Shown: positions 7,728 to 13,390 of the stretch, piece after piece | Position numbering within the stretch: position 1 is the stretch's first letter | Layout of the letters: each line of letters opens with the position of its first letter | Notes under the pieces: model-generated | What the model saw: the letters and a program-made list of their open reading frames with translations, nothing else | Database searches by the model: none | Told to the model about the DNA's origin: nothing | NCBI GenBank assembly: GCA_937873545.1 | Contig: CALMWI010000172.1 | Coordinates: 1-13,390 of the forward strand | From: an uncultured bacterium | GTDB lineage: Bacteria > UBA4055 | Reading direction: 5' to 3' | Length of the DNA: 13,390 nucleotides | Position numbers and translations under genes: made by a program

Positions 7728-8991
7728 TTAGTTCCCGGATTATATTTTCCGCTTCTTCTTCGACAGATCCTGAACCGATACATATTACAAGATCGGCTGT
7801 AGCAAAGTAGCAGTCTTTTCTTCTCTCGAACAATTCTTCCAGGTTTTCTCTTAAACGGCGTTTATCAAGCATAGGACGATCATTTATATCAGAATCCTTA
7901 AGCCTCGACAATATAACATCAGTGTCTGAATCTATCAGTATTGTAAAACAATTGTCTTTTATCAGATTCCTGTTTGTTTCTGATTCCACCGCGCCTGCTC
8001 CTATAGAGACAACCGAACTCCCGCACAGAATAGATCCGGCTATGACTTCGCTTTCTATTTCTCTGAAATATTTCTCACCGTATTCTTTAAAAATTTCAGT
8101 TATTTTCATACCTTTTCTGTTTTCGATTTCCGCATCGGTATCAATAAATTTCATTCCAAATCTTGCTGCTACGAATTTGCCGATAGCGGTTTTTCCTGTA
8201 CAGGTAGGTCCGATAAAAGCTAAGTTTACTTTCTCTTTTATCTTTTTAAACTCTTCTTTTACTGTCTTAAACTCCTGTTTAATATCAAAAATCAGCTCAA
8301 AATTTCTGATAGCCTGATGAATCAGCCATTCCGTACCGTCTATATACTTTCTGCAAAAAGTTTTAAATTGAGGATTTCTGTAGCCGGCCTCAAAAAATAT
8401 CAAATTCTTCAATTCATCTTTTATATCTGCGGAAACCTCGGGAACTGCCGATATAATTAAAAAAGTGTCTGAAAAACTCGCTTTTAAATCTTTGTACGGT
8501 ATAAACCCGCAACCAAGTTCAGATGATATTTTATCAGCCTTCTCATCAGTTTTGTTACAGATATTAACCTCTGCTCGAAGATCCTTCAATGCAAAAACTG
8601 CCGATCTTGCAGCACCTCCTGCTCCGATAACTAAGCATTTTCTTTCTCTGACATCTATATTGTTAAACATAAGAGAATGCTGCACTCCGTAAACATCGGT
8701 ATTAAACCCGTAAAATTTTCCGTTTTTATTCATTACCAGATTTAAAGACCCTGTATCTTTCGCGATATGGTCTGTATCGTGTAAAAAAAGAGACATTTTT
8801 TCTTTGAACGGAGATGTAACATTGAATGCGGTTATGCCGTATTTAGAAACCACGGACATTATTTCTTCCGGACTTTCAGCGCTGATCCTGACAAATACTG
8901 CATCTTTAAAATATGCGGCGCACAGTACTTTGAAAATCTCGGGGCTTTTACTATATGCAATCGGATTCCCGGCAACCGCTAATTTTTTCAT
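7717..8991 (-). CDS. aroE/aroK: Bifunctional shikimate dehydrogenase / shikimate kinase (AroE-AroK fusion)
   Basis: One 424-residue chain covers two consecutive steps, 3-dehydroshikimate to shikimate and shikimate to shikimate-3-phosphate. Residues 1-245 are the dehydrogenase: SKSP (14-17) for substrate, NVTSPFK with catalytic Lys63, NTD with Asp99, the NADP loop GAGGAAR (123-129), an NKT in place of NRT, and a C-terminal HQA. Residues about 255-424 are the kinase: Walker A GPTCTGKT (261-268, Lys267), DTD for Mg and shikimate, FREIE, RPML in the lid, and a late RRKDCYF. The central GGG shikimate-binding motif reads GAG (331-333), and Walker A resembles MiaA-type GPTxSGKT more than typical AroK. 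The fusion is in frame with no stop or frameshift. The ATG overlaps the pyrC stop as ATGA, with only a weak, distant SD, so translation is probably coupled. Confidence 0.93.
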   Translation of the reverse strand: MKKLAVAGNPIAYSKSPEIFKVLCAAYFKDAVFVRISAESPEEIMSVVSKYGITAFNVTSPFKEKMSLFLHDTDHIAKDTGSLNLVMNKNGKFYGFNTDVYGVQHSLMFNNIDVRERKCLVIGAGGAARSAVFALKDLRAEVNICNKTDEKADKISSELGCGFIPYKDLKASFSDTFLIISAVPEVSADIKDELKNLIFFEAGYRNPQFKTFCRKYIDGTEWLIHQAIRNFELIFDIKQEFKTVKEEFKKIKEKVNLAFIGPTCTGKTAIGKFVAARFGMKFIDTDAEIENRKGMKITEIFKEYGEKYFREIESEVIAGSILCGSSVVSIGAGAVESETNRNLIKDNCFTILIDSDTDVILSRLKDSDINDRPMLDKRRLRENLEELFERRKDCYFATADLVICIGSGSVEEEAENIIRELNAR

Positions 8992-10313
8992 GCTTTGAAT
9001 ATCTTTCCGTTGTTAATTGTAAACCGTACTTTACCGTAATGCGTTTCACCGTGGAAGCAGGTATTAATCGAAAGCGATTTCAGTTTTCTTCTGTCGACCT
9101 TCCATTTCTGGTCAACATCAAATATAGTAAGCTCGGCAACTTTTCCTTTTTTTATAAGATCGGCATCAAGATTTAATATTTTTCTCGGATTTACCGTAAT
9201 TTTCTTTAGGAACTCGATCAGGCTTAACTTCTTTGGTTTTACCAGATAAGTAATACCCGCAGAGAACATAGTTTCAAGACCCAGAACCCCAAAAGGTGCA
9301 AAATCGAATTCGACATTTTTCTTTTCTGATGGATGAGGCGCATGATCAGTAGCTATGACATCTATAGTTCCGTCTTTTAGTCCTATATGTATAGCGTCAA
9401 CATCTTCCTGCGTTCTTAAAGGCGGGTTCATTTTAAAGTCTGTCGAAAATGTCTTTACTTTCTCGTCAGTGAGAGAGAAATGATGCGGAGTAACTTCGCA
9501 TGTGACCTTTAGGTTTTCCTTTTTTGCTTTTCTTATAAGTTCGACGCTTTCTTTTGCGCTTACATGCTGAAAGTGAACTTTTCCGTCAACATAACGCGCT
9601 ATCTCTATGTCTCTTGTTACATTAATGCTTTCCGCTATATTCGGTAGAAAAGACATTCCAAGCTCAGTAGAAGTAAGCGATTCGTTCATGACCCACTCCG
9701 AGAAGGTATGGTCTTCAGGATGAACTAATATCGGCGTTCCGAACATCTTTGCGTAAGTCAGCGCACCTGTCATTGTTTCAGAAGACACAATGCCGTTGCC
9801 GTCATCTGAAAATGCCAGCGCTCCGTTCTCGAACAACTCTGTCATTTCGACAAGAACTTTACCTTCCCTCTTAATTGTCACAGCAGGTATCTGATGTACA
9901 TTAACGAGCAGCTCTTTTGATCTGCTCTGAATATCTTTTAAAATAAATTTATTGTCAACGCAGGGTGTAGTATTGGCCATCGCCGCAAGTGATGTTATTC
10001 CGCCAGACATTGCCGCGTTAGTTCCCGTAACTATGTTTTCAGCCTGTTCATAACCCGGTTCCCTCAAATGAACATGCATATCAAAAAAACCTGAAGTAAC
10101 ATAGAGACCTTCAGCATCAATAACTTCAAAGCCTTTTTCAGCTTTAATATTCTCCGAAATTTTTTCTATTCTGCCGTTAACGATAAAAATATCAGCTTTG
10201 TATTGTTTTTCGGTTGAAGTGTCTATTATAGTACCGCTTTTAATAAGCAATTTTCCCGCTACCGGTTTAAAAGCCGGTTCGCTTAAACATATATTGTTGA
10301 TCATTTTATTCAT
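8988..10313 (-). CDS. pyrC: Dihydroorotase, class I
   Basis: This zinc enzyme cyclises N-carbamoyl-aspartate to dihydroorotate, the third step of pyrimidine synthesis. The 441-residue length fits class I enzymes. DMHVHLREPG supplies metal ligands His80 and His82, NTTP follows, SDDG (Asp170-Asp171) and His198 (VHPED) fit the binuclear site, His250 lies in QHVS, TPHH is conserved, and ATDHAPH supplies catalytic Asp323. All expected residues are present, so it should be active and not a structural PyrC-like partner of PyrB. The chosen ATG has a strong GGAGG site (plus-strand 10320-10324) 6 bases upstream and overlaps the pyrB stop by 4 bases; an in-frame Met4 is a less likely start. The end overlaps aroE/aroK by 4 bases. 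PyrB next door makes its substrate. Confidence 0.96.
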   Translation of the reverse strand: MNKMINNICLSEPAFKPVAGKLLIKSGTIIDTSTEKQYKADIFIVNGRIEKISENIKAEKGFEVIDAEGLYVTSGFFDMHVHLREPGYEQAENIVTGTNAAMSGGITSLAAMANTTPCVDNKFILKDIQSRSKELLVNVHQIPAVTIKREGKVLVEMTELFENGALAFSDDGNGIVSSETMTGALTYAKMFGTPILVHPEDHTFSEWVMNESLTSTELGMSFLPNIAESINVTRDIEIARYVDGKVHFQHVSAKESVELIRKAKKENLKVTCEVTPHHFSLTDEKVKTFSTDFKMNPPLRTQEDVDAIHIGLKDGTIDVIATDHAPHPSEKKNVEFDFAPFGVLGLETMFSAGITYLVKPKKLSLIEFLKKITVNPRKILNLDADLIKKGKVAELTIFDVDQKWKVDRRKLKSLSINTCFHGETHYGKVRFTINNGKIFKA

Positions 10314-11263
10314 TTCTCACCTCCAATGTTAGCGCTCAGCAGATAAAGAACAGCCATTCTTGAAGCTACTCCGTTCAGAACCTGATCCAAGATCACCTGA
10401 TGGTCACCATCAGCCACGTCATCGTCTATTTCCACTCCGCGGTTCATAGGTCCGGGATGAAGTATAAGAATATCGTTTTTCGCCCTTGCAAGTTTCTCGT
10501 TGGTTATACCCCAGTAGTTATGATACTCTCTTAAAGAAGGGAAAGAGGATCCTACATGTCTTTCAAGCTGGATCCTTAAGATGTTCATCGCATCTGAATT
10601 TTGTATCGCCTCATTAAGATCATATGTTACATCCACACCCATTTTCTCGATATCTTTCGGTATTAGAGTAGCCGGTCCGCAAACCTGAACTTTAGCGCCG
10701 AAAAGTTTAAGCGCATGAATGTTCGACATAGCGACTCTCGAATGCACGATGTCCCCGACCATCGTAACCCTTTTCCCCTTCAGGTTCGGGATATGCTCGA
10801 CTATCGTCATAAGGTCTAAAATAGCCTGAGTCGGATGTTCGTGAGCTCCGTCACCGGCATTTATAATGATCGAATTTAAATTTTCCATAAGCATCTTATG
10901 AGCTCCGGGGGTGCTGTGTCTCATCACTACCATATCAATTTTCATAGCCTCAATATTTTTAGCCGTATCAATGAGCGTTTCACCTTTTTTTAGTGATGAA
11001 GATGATGCAGCGAAATTTACAACATCCGCAGACAATCTCTTCTCGGCCATCTCAAAGGATATTTTTGTTCTAGTTGAATTCTCAAAGAACATATTAACTA
11101 CTGTTATGCCTTTCAGAGCAGCTACTTTTTTATTGGGAGTATCAAGTATCTGTTTAAAACTTTCCGAAGTTTTAAGTATCAGTTCCAGATCCTCCCTGCA
11201 CATACCTTGTATTCCTAAAAGGTGTTTGATCTTTAGAAGCTTCTTATCCTCTAATCTATCCAT
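10310..11263 (-). CDS. pyrB: Aspartate carbamoyltransferase catalytic subunit
   Basis: This enzyme transfers the carbamoyl group to aspartate, the committed step of pyrimidine synthesis. At 317 residues it is a normal catalytic chain. The carbamoyl-phosphate site shows STRT at 63-66 (in FFENSTRTK, as in Bacillus) and KGE with Lys93. HPTQ is at 143-146, the aspartate-side arginines lie in HSRVA and RIQLER, and HPGPMNRG is at 269-276. No regulatory PyrI chain is seen, so it probably works as a plain trimer or with PyrC. A GAGGG site lies 4 bases before the ATG. It is the first gene after the terminator hairpin behind pyrR and overlaps pyrC by 4 bases. No convincing promoter fits the 65-base gap, so expression may depend on read-through past the hairpin. 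Confidence 0.97.
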   Translation of the reverse strand: MDRLEDKKLLKIKHLLGIQGMCREDLELILKTSESFKQILDTPNKKVAALKGITVVNMFFENSTRTKISFEMAEKRLSADVVNFAASSSSLKKGETLIDTAKNIEAMKIDMVVMRHSTPGAHKMLMENLNSIIINAGDGAHEHPTQAILDLMTIVEHIPNLKGKRVTMVGDIVHSRVAMSNIHALKLFGAKVQVCGPATLIPKDIEKMGVDVTYDLNEAIQNSDAMNILRIQLERHVGSSFPSLREYHNYWGITNEKLARAKNDILILHPGPMNRGVEIDDDVADGDHQVILDQVLNGVASRMAVLYLLSANIGGEK

Positions 11264-11304
11264 CTTTCCCTCTATATTTTAAAAGTTCATAATTCACAGC
11301 CGGC

Positions 11305-11330
11305 AAAAAAAAAGCGATATTTCTATCGCT
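11305..11330 (-). terminator. Intrinsic terminator (possible attenuator) between pyrR and pyrB
   Basis: On the minus strand a perfect 7-base stem AGCGATA / TATCGCT with a GAAA tetraloop (11330-11313) is followed by eight further T residues (11312-11305). The 5' arm includes the last two bases of the pyrR stop codon TAG. A-rich sequence lies on the other side, so the hairpin could also work on the plus strand. The stem is short and of moderate GC content, so termination may be partial. Its place behind the pyrimidine regulator gene and before pyrB is where Bacillus-type pyr operons have attenuators. No matching antiterminator or PyrR-binding loop was recognised. Confidence 0.8.
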
Positions 11331-11877
11331 AATTTTTTTCTACCAAATATACAGCATCTTCTTTATCGATCTCTTCGAGTTTGACACGGATCTCCTGAGT
11401 AGGAAGTGTTTTAACGACTTCTCCTATATAATCAGCTTTTACAGGTAGTTCTCTTAACCCCCTATCGATAAGCACGGCAAACTGGATAATTCTGGGCCTG
11501 CCCCTGTCCATAAGAGCGTTTATCGCTGCATTCACACTTCTTCCGGTAAATATCACATCGTCCACGAGTATTACCTTCTTGTCATCAATAGAAAAAGGCA
11601 TATCGTTCACCGAAAAGCTCGGAACCTTAAGGTTCATCCTGAAATCGTCTCTAAAAAGAGTTGAGTCTAGAACGCCTTTTTCGAGCTTCATGTTTTCAGT
11701 TTTTAATATTTCTGCGTAAATTCTGTTTGCGATATACTCGCCTCTTGTTTTTAGACCAACTATCACCAGGGGATATTTTTCCTGATGGTTTTCAACTATT
11801 TCAGATGCGATCCTTTTTATTGTTTTGGATAACTTAACTTTATCCATAACGGTAAATAATATTTTTCTTTCAGGCAT
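11329..11877 (-). CDS. pyrR: PyrR: pyrimidine operon regulator / uracil phosphoribosyltransferase
   Basis: PyrR proteins bind UMP and pyr mRNA to reduce expression of pyrimidine genes, and many also make UMP from uracil and PRPP. The 182-residue length matches the family. The PRPP loop is VILVDDVIFTGRS at 102-114, with the acidic pair Asp106-Asp107. VGLKTRGEYIANRI near residue 40 and DRGLRELPVKADYIGEVV near residue 138 are typical of PyrR and separate it from HPRT or plain UPRT. The gene starts 16 bases after the Hsp70-like gene, with an AGGAAG site about 10 bases upstream, so the two are probably cotranscribed. The stop codon lies inside a terminator hairpin. Control of pyrBC and the linked aro genes is the natural inference. 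Whether it acts by attenuation or on translation cannot be told from this sequence. Confidence 0.93.
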   Translation of the reverse strand: MPERKILFTVMDKVKLSKTIKRIASEIVENHQEKYPLVIVGLKTRGEYIANRIYAEILKTENMKLEKGVLDSTLFRDDFRMNLKVPSFSVNDMPFSIDDKKVILVDDVIFTGRSVNAAINALMDRGRPRIIQFAVLIDRGLRELPVKADYIGEVVKTLPTQEIRVKLEEIDKEDAVYLVEKN

Positions 11878-11893
11878 AAACTTTTATCTTCCT

Positions 11894-13390
11894 TTACTCA
11901 TCTATCCAATCAGATATATCTTCTTTTTTTATTTCTAACGATTTATGCGGATCTTTATCGGGATTTACTTTTTTCTTCGTATCTCTGGATGAAAATAATT
12001 CATTGACATCTTCTTCATTGAAAGATTCATCTCTATTCGATTTTATATCAGAAATGTCTATTCCACTCTTAATATTTCCCTCTTCCTTGATCCTCATTAT
12101 ATCTTCATCAGTCAGATACTCGCTTCTGTCGATAATAAACTCTGATTTTCCTATTTCATCAAGTTCATCATCAAAAGACTGGCTTTCAGTGATAGAAGAA
12201 TCCTCCATCGCTACATTGTCAAAATCATTATCGGCAGGCTTTTTCTCAATATCAGAAATTTTAATATCCTCTGGTTCAGCTTCTGGTTTTACGGGTTCCA
12301 GAATTTCCTGATCAGGTTTCGCAGGCTCCAAGTCATCAAAGAAAGAATCGAGATCATCCGCCTTTTCTATTACCGGTTTTGCAGGTTCTGTTTTAACCGG
12401 CTTTGGTACTAATTCTTCAAGAGAACTGTCAAAACTCTCTTTTTCGATAACCTTCTTAGGATTGGCAGCAATTTTCTTTTCATCTTTGAGCATTGATTCT
12501 ATTTTCTTATCAATTTTCTCAATCTGCTCATCTACTGAAATCTGTGAACTTTCAACCTTCAGAAACGGTTTAGGCACTTCTTTACTTTTTTCGGTTTTTG
12601 AATCGAACCTTTCGATAAAATTGGAACTAACTATAACTTCCTCATCTTCCTGCGCCGGTATCTCTTTTTCTGCGGTTTTTCTGCTCTGCATAAATGTATT
12701 ATCCAGAATGGAAGTTTCCTCGTTCAACTCTTTTTTCAGGTCAGCGGAAGTTACAGTCCCGATCTCGGACTTGTCAAGTATAACATCGATCGGGTCAGTA
12801 CTGTCGATCTGCTTGAATATCTGTTTTTCTTCAAATGATTCATCGTCGTTAACGTCAACAAACACATCATTTACAAGGCTTGCCCCGGAATCCTTACGGG
12901 CATTCTGATGAGCCGTTACGCTGTCGGCACTGTCTTCTGAAAACGATTCTTTCGATATGTACTCTCTGCGTCTCGGGAACATGGAATTAAGCTTATTTTT
13001 CTTATTGGCGATCTGTTCCTTTGTAAGAGCTCCTTCCCGGGCTATCTGTATTTCGCTTTTTTTGCCAGTATCCGGATCTTTTGCGGTGGCATTTATTATT
13101 CCATTGACATCGTATTCGTAATTAAATATAATTGGTGAATTCTCAGGTTTTGGAGGAAAATCCAAGGTCGTTGTTCCTATTGTGGTACAAAATTCAGGAT
13201 CGGGATCTTCACCCTGTATAACGACCATTTTAACTTGCGTCTGATTCGGTGTAGAGGTATAGAATATCTGACTCTTTCTTACGGGGATCTTGCTGTTCTT
13301 AGGGATAATGATCGCATTTCTTTTATTGTCAAATTCGTCAAGAGTGATCGCACCAAAACTGTGAGCTGTTACATCCGAGACATTAATTGC
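11894..13390 (-). CDS. Atypical Hsp70-family protein with acidic low-complexity tail (N-terminus outside window)
   Basis: The frame is open to the right edge, so the ATG at 13228 is internal and 498 C-terminal residues are visible. The first 120 or so match the Hsp70 beta substrate-binding domain: DVTAHSFG (DVTPLSLG in DnaK), IPKNSKIPVRKSQIF, NQTQVKMVVIQGE, and DVNGIINATAKDPDTGKK. A short helix (ALTKEQIANKK) follows where the lid should begin. The lid is replaced by about 360 residues rich in Asp, Glu, Ser and Lys, with EPVKP/EPAKP-like repeats, almost certainly disordered, ending in SDWIDE. The sequence resembles the non-DnaK Hsp70 family proteins of bacteria with large genomes more than housekeeping DnaK. 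The actin-like ATPase domain should lie just outside the window. pyrR follows 16 bases downstream, which suggests cotranscription; a functional link is not established. Confidence 0.85.
   Translation of the reverse strand, partial: AINVSDVTAHSFGAITLDEFDNKRNAIIIPKNSKIPVRKSQIFYTSTPNQTQVKMVVIQGEDPDPEFCTTIGTTTLDFPPKPENSPIIFNYEYDVNGIINATAKDPDTGKKSEIQIAREGALTKEQIANKKNKLNSMFPRRREYISKESFSEDSADSVTAHQNARKDSGASLVNDVFVDVNDDESFEEKQIFKQIDSTDPIDVILDKSEIGTVTSADLKKELNEETSILDNTFMQSRKTAEKEIPAQEDEEVIVSSNFIERFDSKTEKSKEVPKPFLKVESSQISVDEQIEKIDKKIESMLKDEKKIAANPKKVIEKESFDSSLEELVPKPVKTEPAKPVIEKADDLDSFFDDLEPAKPDQEILEPVKPEAEPEDIKISDIEKKPADNDFDNVAMEDSSITESQSFDDELDEIGKSEFIIDRSEYLTDEDIMRIKEEGNIKSGIDISDIKSNRDESFNEEDVNELFSSRDTKKKVNPDKDPHKSLEIKKEDISDWIDE
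11897..12976 (-). other. Predicted disordered acidic tail of the Hsp70-like protein
   Basis: This part of the Hsp70-like gene encodes about 360 residues dominated by Asp, Glu, Ser and Lys with few aromatics or glycines. Acidic clusters recur (for example DDLDSFFDDLEP) beside Pro-Lys repeats (EPAKP, EPVKP). No known domain was recognised. A short, better-ordered C-terminal motif, SDWIDE, could be a docking peptide. Confidence 0.6.

Noticed and set aside
10261..10278. ACCGG ... CCGGT hairpin near the start of pyrC as a regulatory element
   Set aside because: The stem is five pairs with an eight-base loop inside coding sequence, and the strong SD and ATG lie outside it.
11264..11312. Promoter for pyrB in the gap after pyrR (TTGCCG ... 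TAAAAT)
   Set aside because: The spacing is about 19 bases, and transcription would start too close to the ATG and cut away the ribosome binding site.
11878..11893. PyrR-binding RNA loop upstream of pyrR
   Set aside because: The 16-base gap between the Hsp70-like gene and pyrR has no room for the loop, and no sequence like its consensus was seen nearby.
12003..12908. Serine-rich plus-strand reading frames opposite the Hsp70-like tail
   Set aside because: They are the antisense shadow of an Asp/Glu/Ser/Lys-rich tail and show no motif of their own.

Overview
This is an AT-rich bacterial window with tightly packed genes. Every gene lies on the minus strand except a fragment at the left edge. 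No rRNA, tRNA, CRISPR array, transposase or phage gene was seen, and no stretch over 300 bases lacks a gene; the largest gap is 107 bases. Cytosolic TPR-kinase and TPR-GGDEF proteins, a lipoprotein, an atypical Hsp70, clostridial/FCB-like AroC and AroA motifs and a fused AroE-AroK suggest an uncultured, possibly anaerobic, lineage related to the FCB group (Delongbacteria- or Cloacimonadota-like). That placement is a guess from style, not a measured assignment.

Region A (1-5386) is a signalling block. A promoter with a consensus -10 (about 5445-5473) precedes a TPR lipoprotein with an alpha/beta-hydrolase fold whose catalytic Ser and His appear replaced. A TPR-diguanylate cyclase and a TPR-histidine kinase follow. 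The two cytosolic proteins share a TPR sensor and the same coiled-coil linker but carry different outputs (c-di-GMP synthesis and phosphotransfer). No response regulator is present. The kinase ends 2 bases from the stop of a convergent plus-strand gene of which only the C-terminus is visible.

Region B (5494-11263) is a translationally coupled biosynthetic operon, pyrB-pyrC-aroE/aroK-aroA-aroC, with every junction overlapping by 4 or 11 bases. It joins two steps of pyrimidine synthesis (carbamoyl-aspartate, dihydroorotate) to the last four steps of the shikimate pathway (shikimate to chorismate).

Region C (11329-13390) holds pyrR, encoding the PyrR pyrimidine regulator, directly behind an atypical Hsp70-family gene that runs off the right edge. 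That protein keeps the beta substrate-binding domain but has a long acidic low-complexity tail in place of the helical lid. An intrinsic terminator hairpin overlaps the pyrR stop codon and separates pyrR from pyrB. It could be an insulator or an attenuation point for the whole pyr-aro operon.

The best candidates for something undescribed are the three-gene TPR signalling cassette with its hydrolase-like lipoprotein, and the mixed pyr-aro operon placed behind a PyrR gene and a terminator.
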